This document shows, one piece after another, positions 1 through 7,475 of a stretch of DNA of 57,807 nt. Within the stretch, counting starts at the first letter, position 1, and each line of letters opens with the position of its first letter. The notes under the pieces were generated by a model. The model had not been told where the DNA came from. It searched no databases and saw nothing but the letters and a program-made list of their open reading frames with translations. Made by a program: the position numbers and the translations under genes. Source of the stretch: an uncultured Flavobacteriaceae bacterium (GTDB lineage Bacteria; Bacteroidota; Bacteroidia; Flavobacteriales; Flavobacteriaceae); contig CAKZOO010000146.1 in assembly GCA_937136455.1 (NCBI GenBank), positions 1 to 57,807 on the forward strand. The letters are read 5' to 3'.

Positions 1-13
1 CTTTCTTTTTTCG

Positions 14-47
14 CATAGGCAAAAATAATTCTTTTTGTGAGCCTATG
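14..47. repeat. 7-bp inverted repeat upstream of the ornithine aminotransferase promoter
   Basis: CATAGGC at 14-20 is mirrored by GCCTATG at 41-47 with a 20-base AT-rich spacer. It ends a few bases before the -33-like element of the candidate rocD promoter, so a regulator site is possible. It could equally be the weak end-of-transcript hairpin of a gene lying outside the window. There is no strong U-tract to decide between these. Confidence 0.3.
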
Positions 48-52
48 AGTCC

Positions 53-82
53 TTTCAAAATAATTTTATTATTGTATTTTTG
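53..82 (+). promoter_or_regulatory. Candidate promoter for ornithine aminotransferase
   Basis: TATTTTTG at 75-82 matches the Bacteroidota -7 consensus TAnnTTTG exactly. TTTC at 53-56 lies 18 bases upstream, where the -33 TTTG is expected. Transcription would start near 89, giving a 5' leader of about 60 bases before the ATG at 148. Seen by consensus match only. Confidence 0.5.
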
Positions 83-147
83 GAACGGTGGATGATTTCT
101 CTCCAAAAAGAAGGAATTGTTAAAGTTCAATACTAATTATTTTATTT

Positions 148-1425
148 ATGAACCAATCAGAAATTCATAGTTCAAAGAATGCAATTGAATTAGAAGATCG
201 CTATGGGGCACATAATTACCATCCACTACCTGTAGTTCTTTCAAAGGGGGAAGGTGTTTATGTATGGGATGTAGAAGGAAAAAAATACTACGATTTTTTA
301 TCAGCATACTCTGCAGTGAATCAAGGTCACTGTCATCCAAAAATTTTAAATGCCTTAATAGAGCAGTCAAAAACACTCAGTTTGACTTCCAGAGCTTTCT
401 ATAATGATAAGCTGGGACAATTTGAAAAATACGCTACTTCGACTTTTGGTTTCGACAAGATGCTTCCGATGAACACAGGAGCTGAAGCTGTAGAAACAGC
501 TATTAAGTTATGTAGAAAGTGGGCTTATGAGAAAAAGGGAATACCAGAAAACACTGCTAAAATCATTGTTTGTGAAAACAACTTTCACGGTAGAACTACG
601 ACCATTGTTTCGTTTTCAAACGATCCAGTAGCTCAGACAAACTTTGGTCCATTTACATCAGGATTTATCAGAATACCTTACAATGATGCAACTGCTTTAG
701 CAGAGGCTTTAGCTTCAAATGACAATGTAGCTGGATTTCTTGTAGAGCCTATTCAAGGTGAGGCTGGAGTGTATGTTCCAGATGAAAATTATTTAACTCA
801 GGCAAAAGCACTTTGTGAAGCCCATGGTGTGCTTTTTATCGCAGATGAGGTTCAAACAGGAATTGCAAGAACTGGTAAATTACTTGCCACTTGTGGTAAT
901 TGTAATTGTGAGGATCGCCACTGTAGCGGAACTCCAGAGGTAAAGCCAGATATTTTAATATTAGGAAAAGCCATTTCTGGTGGAGCATACCCTATTTCGG
1001 GAGTATTTGCTAACAATGCTATTATGGAAGTTATCACTCCTGGTTCTCACGGCTCAACATTTGGTGGAAACCCAGTAGCTGCTTCTGTAGGAATGGCCGC
1101 TTTAGAAGTTGTTAAAGAAGAGCAACTTGCTCAAAACGCTTTTGATTTAGGAGAACTCTTTAGAGCAGAGCTTCAAAAGTATATTGACAACTCGAATATC
1201 GTTCTTAAAGTAAGAGGTAAAGGACTTTTGAATGCTATTGTAATTAACGATACTGAAGAAAGTGATACTGCTTGGAATATCTGTGTCGCTTTAAAGGAAA
1301 ACGGTCTTTTAGCAAAGCCAACCCATGGTAATATCATTCGTTTTGCACCGCCACTTGTGATGACTAAAGAACAACTCTTAGATTGTGTGTCTATTATTAC
1401 AAAAACACTAGAAGATTTCGAATAG
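148..1425 (+). CDS. rocD: Ornithine--oxo-acid aminotransferase
   Basis: This is a PLP-dependent class III aminotransferase that moves the delta-amino group of ornithine to 2-oxoglutarate, giving glutamate 5-semialdehyde in arginine/proline metabolism. Its 425 residues match the family length. The N-terminal stretch around YHPLPVVLSKGEGVYVWD and the PLP-lysine segment LILGKAISGGAYP are typical of ornithine aminotransferases. An unusual insertion just before the PLP lysine holds four cysteines (C249, C252, C254, C259, pattern CxxCxC-x4-C) where shorter homologues run straight from RTGKLL to KPD. The ATG at 148 has no Shine-Dalgarno, as is normal here. The gene is transcribed alone, with a promoter upstream and a terminator 25 bases after the stop. 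Other class III substrates are possible but less likely. Confidence 0.9.
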   Translation: MNQSEIHSSKNAIELEDRYGAHNYHPLPVVLSKGEGVYVWDVEGKKYYDFLSAYSAVNQGHCHPKILNALIEQSKTLSLTSRAFYNDKLGQFEKYATSTFGFDKMLPMNTGAEAVETAIKLCRKWAYEKKGIPENTAKIIVCENNFHGRTTTIVSFSNDPVAQTNFGPFTSGFIRIPYNDATALAEALASNDNVAGFLVEPIQGEAGVYVPDENYLTQAKALCEAHGVLFIADEVQTGIARTGKLLATCGNCNCEDRHCSGTPEVKPDILILGKAISGGAYPISGVFANNAIMEVITPGSHGSTFGGNPVAASVGMAALEVVKEEQLAQNAFDLGELFRAELQKYIDNSNIVLKVRGKGLLNAIVINDTEESDTAWNICVALKENGLLAKPTHGNIIRFAPPLVMTKEQLLDCVSIITKTLEDFE

Positions 1426-1450
1426 AATAGAGAAATAGTTTAAATTTAAA

Positions 1451-1477
1451 AAGCAGATCATTCGATCTGCTTTTTTT
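1451..1477 (+). terminator. Bidirectional intrinsic terminator between rocD and the amidohydrolase
   Basis: A perfect 9-bp stem (AAGCAGATC 1451-1459, GATCTGCTT 1464-1472) closes an ATTC loop and runs into seven T on the + strand. On the - strand the A-rich flank before 1451 gives a short U-tract. It separates the convergent rocD and amidohydrolase genes and probably ends both transcripts. Confidence 0.85.
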
Positions 1478-1504
1478 ATGGTAAACTTTTGTGAATTCTA
1501 TTTC

Positions 1505-2491
1505 TTATTCAAAGTCTTTAGGATCTAGGTTAAAGAAGCGAACGGCATTGTTAAAGAAAATATCTCTCTTTTGATCGTGCGATAAATAGCCTGCATTTTC
1601 AATAAGACCTATGGATGTTTTTAGAAGACCTGGCCACATCATTAAATCAGTACCATAGAGGATTCTTTTTCCAAATCCAGCTTGCACTAGTCTCTTGATA
1701 TAGGCGTGAACTTCCGCTTTGGGATAGCTCCATATAAATCCAGCAACGTCCACATATACGTAGGCATTAGCTCCCATAAGTGCGATCATTTCATCCACCA
1801 TTGGGTATCCAGCATGCATCACCCATATTTTTAATTTAGGATGTCTCGCCAGCATATCTTCTAAAAGGAATGGACGCCCCAATGAAGCTTTGTATTTAGG
1901 ATTCGTAATATTGATCGTTCCATTTCCTCCAGTTCCCATATGGATTCCAACTGGAATTTGAAGTTCTTCAGCGATTGCAAAATATTCATCAAGACTCATA
2001 TCACTTGGAGACATTCCTTGGTATTGAGGAGCAACTTCACCCATCACTTTATAAAAGCCAGAACTGATAGAATCTCTAAATGCCTCTGGTGTCATTTGAT
2101 TTGCATTGCTTATACCTAGCGAAGGAATAATTCTTTTTGGAGCCTTGTTTTTCATTCGGTGAATCACATTGGCATCTCCACTAATTACGTAGGTTACATT
2201 TAAACGTTCAGCTTCTTCTAAAAGCAAACGTTCGTATTCCTCTGTTGATTGAGCTACCGGTAGGGGGTCAGCACATCCCTCTCTTGTAAAAGCAGGGGCA
2301 TTTTTGTGTGGATCACCTCCAGGCATATCGCTTAAAAACCATGGACAAAGGTCTGAACCACCAGGTCTAACGTTCATTGCATGAACGTGAACATCGATAA
2401 TTGGAAGTGGTTTTTTCTTTTGGGCTATTGAAATCGAAGATGTAACTAGTAGGATTACAAAAGCGATAGGAGTTAAGTAAGTTCGGTTCAT
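1505..2491 (-). CDS. Secreted amidohydrolase (amidohydrolase-2 / TIM-barrel metal hydrolase)
   Basis: The 328-residue protein begins with a signal peptide (about residues 1-23, ending SSISIAQ) followed by a TIM-barrel metal hydrolase. The metal ligands of the superfamily are visible: HxH in IIDVHVHAM, a histidine in GIHMGTGG, a histidine in WVMHAGYP and the late aspartate in YGTDLMMWP. The subfamily includes decarboxylases and lactone or amide hydrolases acting on small carboxylic compounds; the substrate here is unknown. The gene lies 53 bases downstream of the MMPL exporter on the same strand with no terminator between, so co-transcription is likely. The presence of a signal peptide is less usual for this family and points to the periplasm. 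Confidence 0.8.
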   Translation of the reverse strand: MNRTYLTPIAFVILLVTSSISIAQKKKPLPIIDVHVHAMNVRPGGSDLCPWFLSDMPGGDPHKNAPAFTREGCADPLPVAQSTEEYERLLLEEAERLNVTYVISGDANVIHRMKNKAPKRIIPSLGISNANQMTPEAFRDSISSGFYKVMGEVAPQYQGMSPSDMSLDEYFAIAEELQIPVGIHMGTGGNGTINITNPKYKASLGRPFLLEDMLARHPKLKIWVMHAGYPMVDEMIALMGANAYVYVDVAGFIWSYPKAEVHAYIKRLVQAGFGKRILYGTDLMMWPGLLKTSIGLIENAGYLSHDQKRDIFFNNAVRFFNLDPKDFE

Positions 2492-2544
2492 TTGTTTATC
2501 AATTTGTATTATTTACACAATAATAAAGAAAAAAGTTTACTTTT

Positions 2545-4806
2545 TTAAATTGAATTTGATGACGAGCTCTTAAGAAGTGCAGGTAATAGTAGGAAATCAC
2601 TGATAAGTGCTGTAATAACAGTGATCGTACAAAGAATGCCAAAATTTTGAACAGAGGGTACAGAACTGGTAGCGATGACTAAAAATCCACCCATCAGCGC
2701 TATGGTAGAACCTAAAAGGGCTTTTCCTGTGTAGTTGATCGATCGATCAATACTAATTTCCATGGTGTGTGATTCCATTCGAAATCTTCTAAAGTTATAT
2801 AACAGATGAATGCTATCATCCATGATGATTCCAAGCATGATTGGAGTAATCATTGCAGTCGTTACATCGATAGGGATGTCAAAAAAGCTCATCGTCATCA
2901 ATACGAATCCAATGGGGATGATATTGGGGATCAAGATTAAAAAAGCAGTTTTAATTTTCTTTACAAAAAACAACAAACACAGGTATGCTGCTATAAATGC
3001 AAATAAAAACGATTTTAATTGTGTTTCAAGAATGAATTCATTGAGTTTGGAATACAAGACGGCAAAACCATTAAATTTTAATTGGATTCCAGTCTGATTG
3101 AAAATTTTATAAAAATCGCGTTCAATGGAGTGAATCAATAATTTTAATTCTTTAGTGTTCAGTTGTGGAACGTTCAAAGTAATCAGTAATTCCCTCCCTT
3201 GATCGGTAATAAAATTATAAAATGTTGAAGACTCTTTTGCGTTTTCAAAGGTGTCAATGATCAGTTTTTGATCGATGGATTGATTCGAAAATTGGGGATA
3301 TCGTTTGTTGATAAAATCTTGAAGACTCACAAGTGAAATAGGTGTGTTGATCTTCTTGTTTTTTGCGATGGTATTTTCAAACAACCGAATTTTTTCAAAT
3401 GTAGAGTTATTTAACAATTGAGCTGCTGAATCAGCATAGATCGTCAATTGAATTCTTGAGCTTCCGCGAAGTTGATGCTCTATAAGTTCTAAATCACGTT
3501 TTGTAGATCCATCCGCTAGTAAGTCCAATGATCTCGTGTCAATTGATATACCACTAATAGAAAGAATACTTGCCAATAAAATGATGCTAAAGACGCTTAT
3601 AATAGATTTTCTATGACTTTTTGTTCGTCTATTAATACCTTCGAGAAGTGGGCCTGTATATCGATCAAAAAACCGCTTTCCTGAATGTTTTTTCAAGGGT
3701 GTAGTTTGGAGGTAACTAAATCCAATTACATTGATAAGATATACAAAAACAAAACTCAAAAAGAGCCCAAAACTGCTTAAAAACCCCATGTCTTTCAAGG
3801 CAGGTAAAGGTGAAAGATAGAGTGCTATATAACTGATCATTGTAGTTATGGTGGTAATACTACATGGCACAATGCTTTTTCTCAGCATCATTACAATGCG
3901 ATCAATTAATGGTAATTGATGAGCCTTTTGAGACTCTTTATGAAAGATATTGGTTATATGAATACTATCAGACACGCCGTAAACTAAGAGTATCGTAGGT
4001 ATTAACATAGAAATCATATTCAATTGATAGCCCATAAAAGAAGTGATGCCAAAGAGTATAACAATGGGAACTGCTATCGATGCTAATGCAATAGGCAAGT
4101 ATTTGATATGAGGTAACAATAAAAACAGAAGTAAACTAATTAGGAAAATTGTCATCACTCCAAACCAAATACTTTCATTAAATATTTCTGTATTATAGGC
4201 ATTGTTTAAAATAGGAGGGCCACTTAGATGGTACTGATCAAAATTCGATGCGAAAATTGCAGTGATTTGATTTACTAATTCTGCACGTTTGGATTCAATT
4301 TCAGGTGTTGGCTTTAATTGAATATAGATGAATAGGTTTTTTTGATCCTCAGAGATAAGTTGATTGGTCAGTACGGAAAAATCTTTAAATAACTGATTTC
4401 TGCTTTTAGGGGAACGCTTGGAATCATATAATGGAGCGAGGACTATCTTTGAGGATGAAATTACAGGATAAGTGGCCTTCGCGATACTGAAGGTTTCAGC
4501 TACAAAATCGGATGCTTCGAGTTGCTGGTGAACCTTTTTGAGTAGATCGACGGTAACTTGATTCAGTTCCTCTTGAAGTGGAATCATTCCAACGATGATT
4601 TCATCTGAACCGTACTCTTTTTGATAATTGGTGTATTCTTGATACTGAGGATCGTCATCTAAAAACCAGATCGATAGAGAATTATCAATCGTTAGATTAT
4701 TGATGATCAAATAGGTACACATCAACATCCAAACTGCGATCACTCCAATAATCCAAGTACGGAAACGTATGAGAATTGCAATGTATTTTTTCAGGTACTG
4801 TTCCAT
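2545..4806 (-). CDS. RND-superfamily (MMPL) transporter
   Basis: A 753-residue membrane protein with two MMPL/RND halves. The first membrane segment (about residues 15-35) is followed by an extracytoplasmic loop of roughly 180 residues and a block of five or six helices, and the same pattern repeats in the second half. Each half carries the RND helix-4 signature: LVYGVSDSIHITNIF in the first and MLGIIMDDSIHLLYNFRR in the second. These proteins export lipids or other hydrophobic molecules with proton motive force. The length is typical of the SSD-like bacterial RND proteins rather than the tripartite AcrB type, and no membrane-fusion partner is adjacent. The start codon sits only about 12 bases downstream of the U-tract of the terminator at 4818-4845, an arrangement that invites attenuation. 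The cargo is unknown. Confidence 0.85.
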   Translation of the reverse strand: MEQYLKKYIAILIRFRTWIIGVIAVWMLMCTYLIINNLTIDNSLSIWFLDDDPQYQEYTNYQKEYGSDEIIVGMIPLQEELNQVTVDLLKKVHQQLEASDFVAETFSIAKATYPVISSSKIVLAPLYDSKRSPKSRNQLFKDFSVLTNQLISEDQKNLFIYIQLKPTPEIESKRAELVNQITAIFASNFDQYHLSGPPILNNAYNTEIFNESIWFGVMTIFLISLLLFLLLPHIKYLPIALASIAVPIVILFGITSFMGYQLNMISMLIPTILLVYGVSDSIHITNIFHKESQKAHQLPLIDRIVMMLRKSIVPCSITTITTMISYIALYLSPLPALKDMGFLSSFGLFLSFVFVYLINVIGFSYLQTTPLKKHSGKRFFDRYTGPLLEGINRRTKSHRKSIISVFSIILLASILSISGISIDTRSLDLLADGSTKRDLELIEHQLRGSSRIQLTIYADSAAQLLNNSTFEKIRLFENTIAKNKKINTPISLVSLQDFINKRYPQFSNQSIDQKLIIDTFENAKESSTFYNFITDQGRELLITLNVPQLNTKELKLLIHSIERDFYKIFNQTGIQLKFNGFAVLYSKLNEFILETQLKSFLFAFIAAYLCLLFFVKKIKTAFLILIPNIIPIGFVLMTMSFFDIPIDVTTAMITPIMLGIIMDDSIHLLYNFRRFRMESHTMEISIDRSINYTGKALLGSTIALMGGFLVIATSSVPSVQNFGILCTITVITALISDFLLLPALLKSSSSNSI

Positions 4807-4817
4807 GAATACTAGAT

Positions 4818-4845
4818 TAAAAAAAGCAGACCCATCGGTCTGCTT
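4818..4845 (-). terminator. Intrinsic terminator directly in front of the MMPL exporter gene
   Basis: Read on the - strand, a perfect 9-bp stem (bases 4845-4837 with 4832-4824; sequence AAGCAGACC, loop GATG, GGTCTGCTT) is followed by five more U. It ends the small SD-led transcription unit and leaves only about a dozen bases before the exporter ATG. The exporter must therefore be read through it, use a promoter overlapping it, or be controlled by it. Confidence 0.8.
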
Positions 4846-4854
4846 TGTACATAA

Positions 4855-4911
4855 AAAGGAGTGCGTATTACAAGTTACTTGAAAAAGACACTTTAATACT
4901 TACACTCCTTT
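4855..4911 (-). promoter_or_regulatory. Long hairpin covering the end of the 20-codon ORF
   Basis: On the - strand AAAGGAGU (4911-4904) and GUAUUA (4899-4894) pair with UAAUAC (4870-4865) and ACUCCUUU (4862-4855), giving 14 base pairs interrupted by a small internal loop (4 bases against 2). The right arm contains the stop codon of the small ORF. Its ACUCCUUU can pair alternatively with the Shine-Dalgarno AAAGGAGG at 4944-4937 (7 pairs). Two mutually exclusive structures beside a terminator suggest attenuation or translational control; this is inference from sequence only. Confidence 0.45.
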
Positions 4912-4930
4912 CAGAATTTTCATAAGACAT
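4868..4930 (-). CDS. 20-codon small ORF with perfect Shine-Dalgarno
   Basis: The ORF starts MSYENSERSV, ends SSNL and stops with TAA. The - strand has AAAGGAGGT at 4944-4936, a perfect complement of the 16S 3' end, six bases before the ATG. That is ideal spacing, and it is striking because no other gene start I inspected in this window has a Shine-Dalgarno. The peptide is polar and serine-rich with no membrane segment or signal peptide, and I do not recognise it. It may be a functional micropeptide, a leader peptide whose translation senses ribosome state, or a chance ORF inside a structured RNA. The SD match argues that it is translated. Confidence 0.5.
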   Translation of the reverse strand: MSYENSERSVSIKVSFSSNL

Positions 4931-4987
4931 AAAGCACCTCCTTTCTATATTAAGTTAAACTTTTGCTGTTGTCACAGCAACACATAA

Positions 4988-4995
4988 CGAATGTA
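4988..4995 (-). promoter_or_regulatory. Candidate -7 box of the small SD-led transcription unit
   Basis: On the - strand TACATTCG (4995-4988) differs from TAnnTTTG at one base. It would start transcription near 4981, exactly at the foot of the 5' hairpin. No TTTG is found at the right distance upstream, so the call is weak. Confidence 0.35.
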
Positions 4996-5016
4996 TTTAT
5001 TTATGATTCTAAATTT

Positions 5017-5038
5017 AAAAAAAAAACAGTTGTTTTTT
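5017..5038 (-). terminator. AT-rich weak terminator after the DUF2237 gene
   Basis: On the - strand AAAAAAC (5038-5032) and GTTTTTT (5027-5021) form a 7-bp stem with an AACT loop, followed by four further T. It lies about 20 bases past the DUF2237 stop and probably ends the four-gene operon, leaving the small RNA unit separate. The stem is almost all A-U, hence modest strength. Confidence 0.5.
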
Positions 5039-5060
5039 AGAAAACTTTATGATTTATCAG

Positions 5061-5432
5061 TTAGTTGTTGTAGTGATAAGTTTCAAGAGTTTCTAAATCC
5101 ACATAATCTAATGTTTTAAGGTGTGTCGCGTTTAAATTAATCTTTGGAGCCACTCCTGCTTTGTGAGCTTCAATCCATCGAGAGACGCATAGACACCAGT
5201 AATCACCCGCTTTCAGTCCTTTGAAATTGTATTGTGGGTAATCTCGCGTCAAATCATTTCCTCTAGATTTTGAGAATTGTAAGAATTTATCCGTTACAAT
5301 AGCGCAAACCGTATGTGTGCCCGCATCAAAGATTCCTGTATTACAACATCCATCTCTAAATGATCCTGTCATGGGGTCTAGTGAGCAGGTCTCTAGTGGT
5401 TGTTTAAATACATTAAGTGCTGGTTCTTTCAT
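5061..5432 (-). CDS. DUF2237 family protein
   Basis: A 123-residue cytoplasmic protein matching DUF2237 over its full length. It starts NVFKQPLETCSLDP, continues DGCCNTG and DAGTHTVCAIVTDKFL, and carries the WCLCVSRW segment with the typical ending on which A, G, P and LNATH are conserved. The family is common across bacteria and has no established activity; the conserved cysteines (C-S-L-D-P, GCC, WCLC) suggest a metal site or a redox role, but that is inference. It is last in a four-gene unit, nine bases after the alpha/beta hydrolase stop, and is followed by a weak terminator. Confidence 0.85.
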   Translation of the reverse strand: MKEPALNVFKQPLETCSLDPMTGSFRDGCCNTGIFDAGTHTVCAIVTDKFLQFSKSRGNDLTRDYPQYNFKGLKAGDYWCLCVSRWIEAHKAGVAPKINLNATHLKTLDYVDLETLETYHYNN

Positions 5433-5441
5433 TATGGTGAG

Positions 5442-6227
5442 TTATTTTATTTGATTTTTGAGGAATCGAATCGACATGGAATTAAAGACTTTAGGTTGTT
5501 CTACATTTACAACATGACCGCAATTGGGGACGATTTCCAACATGGAGTACTTGTGTTTTTTTGCAATTTCTTGAATGCTGGGAAGAAACATATAGTCTTG
5601 AGCTCCCATCAGATAAAGGGTAGGAATCTTCACTTCTATTTGTCTAAATAATTTAAGAAGTGGTTTGAGTTCTGAGGTTAGCTTAAACCATCTAATGAAT
5701 TCTTTTTGAGCCAATTTTTTCGCTTCTCGAACAAAGAGTAATCGAGATGTTTTGTGATTGCTCTTAGGCATTATGATATAGGCAAATAGTCTATATAACC
5801 AAATGTAAGGAACAATTGATTTACAGATGTTTCCAAATTTCATCAAGAGCCGCGATTTCAAATTTAATTTGACAATGGCACCACTTAAAATCATTGATTT
5901 GATACGATGTGGATTTGTTTCACTGATTTGTCTAATCAAAATAGTCCCTAGGGAAACACCAATAAAATGGGAAGATTTGATTTTTATTTTATCTAAAACA
6001 TCCAGTATGTCATTTGAAATAGCCTCGAAGGTGTACTCTTTGTTGAGCGAATCACTGAATTTGAATTTTGACTTACCATGCCCTCTTAAGTCGATTAAAA
6101 GTAAATTAAATTCCTTAGATAAATCTCTTAATTGATGATGCCAAATTGAAGAACTTCCTCCCGCTCCATGTACAAAAGTAACCCACTCAGTGGAATTTGG
6201 ATTTTCATAAGTTATGTAATGAAGCAT
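5442..6227 (-). CDS. Alpha/beta hydrolase
   Basis: A 261-residue alpha/beta-hydrolase fold protein. The oxyanion-hole region FVHGAGGSSSIWHHQ, the strand LLLIDLRGHGKS, the nucleophile elbow GVSLG (serine) and the C-terminal histidine in NCGHVVNVEQP are all present. The acid is probably the aspartate in LMGAQDYMF. The family covers esterases, lactonases, dehalogenases and thioesterases, and the substrate cannot be read from the sequence. There is no signal peptide. It sits 26 bases after the CCC-motif gene and 9 bases before DUF2237, which suggests one operon. Confidence 0.8.
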   Translation of the reverse strand: MLHYITYENPNSTEWVTFVHGAGGSSSIWHHQLRDLSKEFNLLLIDLRGHGKSKFKFSDSLNKEYTFEAISNDILDVLDKIKIKSSHFIGVSLGTILIRQISETNPHRIKSMILSGAIVKLNLKSRLLMKFGNICKSIVPYIWLYRLFAYIIMPKSNHKTSRLLFVREAKKLAQKEFIRWFKLTSELKPLLKLFRQIEVKIPTLYLMGAQDYMFLPSIQEIAKKHKYSMLEIVPNCGHVVNVEQPKVFNSMSIRFLKNQIK

Positions 6228-6253
6228 ATAATAAATATCTTGTTTTGGCTAAA

Positions 6254-6571
6254 TTATTGTAGTTCTTGTAATTCTTCTAACATCATTTGAATGGATTGTT
6301 CATCAACTCCTTTTGCTTTTAAGATAATATAAAAAGCGGCCATTATTGCACTGAGTATTAAAGCTACAATTGCAACGACCTTTGCAGTTTTAAGCTGTTT
6401 GTAGTTGTCATATGCATCTGGGTTTTCAGCATAGGTCTCTTCGCCTTTTTTTACCAAATAAAGTGCAATTCCAGACAGTAGAATCCCTGAAAATCCTGTA
6501 AAACAACAGCAACCTACAAAGGCTAAAATTCCAAGTACTAATGCGGTGGTTGAGTTTGGTATTTTGTTCAT
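6254..6571 (-). CDS. CCC-motif small membrane protein (DUF4190-like)
   Basis: A 105-residue protein with two membrane helices (about residues 8-38 and 67-89). The first contains a CCC run inside LAFVGCCCFTGFSGILLSGIA, a mark of a small Bacteroidota membrane protein group, and the linker is acidic and charged. The C-terminus is short and acidic (EELQELQ). Function is unknown. Its ATG overlaps the stop of the DUF2752 gene by four bases (ATGA), so the two are translationally coupled. Neighbouring DUF2752 and CCC-motif proteins are often found together in Bacteroidota. Confidence 0.75.
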   Translation of the reverse strand: MNKIPNSTTALVLGILAFVGCCCFTGFSGILLSGIALYLVKKGEETYAENPDAYDNYKQLKTAKVVAIVALILSAIMAAFYIILKAKGVDEQSIQMMLEELQELQ

Positions 6572-6858
6572 GGTATAAATTTTAAAATATAATTGCTTAT
6601 CACTGTTATTCCAGTGATAATTAATAGAATGTTGGTTATGGTATTTGCGTATTTATAGCTGATAAAGAGTTGAAGAGTGATATTTCCAAAAAGGGCTATA
6701 AGGCTATAGATTGCAGGATACATATAAAATGCTTCTATAAAACTGCCTTCTAGGATCAACGACAAAGATCGTTGTAATCCACAACCCATGCATTCAACTC
6801 CAAAGTAGGACTTGTTAAGACATGGTAGCATGTATTGGTTTAATATAGTTTCCTTCAT
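6568..6858 (-). CDS. DUF2752 family membrane protein
   Basis: A 96-residue protein that opens with LPCLNKSYFGVECMGCGLQRS, the family hallmark: a proline-cysteine motif followed by CPGCGxxRA, here with M for P. Two membrane helices follow (about residues 42-65 and 72-93). The function of DUF2752 is not known; the cysteines face one end of the first helix and could bind a metal or form a disulfide. It is the first gene of the - strand unit and starts 62 bases from the divergent Smr gene, so the promoters of both lie in 6859-6920. Confidence 0.8.
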   Translation of the reverse strand: MKETILNQYMLPCLNKSYFGVECMGCGLQRSLSLILEGSFIEAFYMYPAIYSLIALFGNITLQLFISYKYANTITNILLIITGITVISNYILKFIP

Positions 6859-6920
6859 TATAAATACTCTAAAGTAAAAATAGTTATTAATTTTAAGAAC
6901 CGTAAATTAAACAATCAGTT

Positions 6921-7448
6921 ATGTTTCAAATAGGAGATCAAGTAGCGGTTATCGATGAAAATATTGAAGGAATCATTCTTGATGTTTCAGGAGATCAAGT
7001 CGTGATTGAAACACAAGAAGGATTGAGTTTTTCCTATTCTTCCAAAGAAATCGTAAAAATAGCTCATGAAATATCAGTGACGAATCAGCAAGTCTTTAAT
7101 GCCAAAAAAGCTAAAAATGATTCTCATCAAAAAAGGAAGAGCTCCATTGAGAAACTTAAATCTAAAACTATTTTGGAGGTAGATCTTCACATCGAAAAGT
7201 TAACAAGTCGTTCAAGAGGAATGGATACTTATGACATCCTTGAATTACAAATCAAAACGGCTAAACAACAGATTAAATTTGCTCAATCGAAACATATCAA
7301 TAAGGTTGTATTGATTCATGGACACGGAGCAGGAGTTTTAAAAAAAGAGTTAGAATTTCTGCTCTCTCAATTTTCTTCAGTGACTTATACAGATGCCTCT
7401 TATCAAAAATACGGATTTGGAGGAGCTTTAGAAGTCCAATTTAACTAA
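6921..7448 (+). CDS. Smr-domain protein (MutS2-like endonuclease domain)
   Basis: A 175-residue protein. Residues 1-60 form a small beta-rich domain (FQIGDQVAVID...GIILDVSGDQVVIET) resembling the DUF2027/SH3-like start of related Bacteroidota proteins. A charged linker follows, then a C-terminal Smr domain with EVDLHIEKL, VVLIHGHGAGVLKKEL and a closing YGFGGALEVQF. HGHGAGVLK is the family motif HGxGxGxLR. Smr domains nick DNA or cleave RNA; in ribosome rescue they act on stalled-ribosome mRNA. This stand-alone form is shorter than MutS2. The gene is followed 27 bases later by the cysteine desulfurase gene on the same strand, so they are probably co-transcribed. Confidence 0.85.
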   Translation: MFQIGDQVAVIDENIEGIILDVSGDQVVIETQEGLSFSYSSKEIVKIAHEISVTNQQVFNAKKAKNDSHQKRKSSIEKLKSKTILEVDLHIEKLTSRSRGMDTYDILELQIKTAKQQIKFAQSKHINKVVLIHGHGAGVLKKELEFLLSQFSSVTYTDASYQKYGFGGALEVQFN

Positions 7449-7475
7449 ATTTGTTCTCTATCAATACCTATAAAA

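Larger units (their letters stand above)
4820..4980 (-). ncRNA. Candidate structured small RNA / small mRNA
   Basis: This unit of about 160 bases lies between two terminators (5017-5038 for the upstream operon, 4818-4845 its own) and has a near-consensus -7 box at 4995-4988. In order on the - strand it holds a 5' hairpin (TTGCTGT 4980-4974 with ACAGCAA 4969-4963, GACA loop), a perfect Shine-Dalgarno, a 20-codon ORF, a 14-bp hairpin enclosing the ORF end, and the terminator. I cannot match it to a named riboswitch or small RNA family. Its ends are inferred from the promoter and terminator. Confidence 0.45.
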
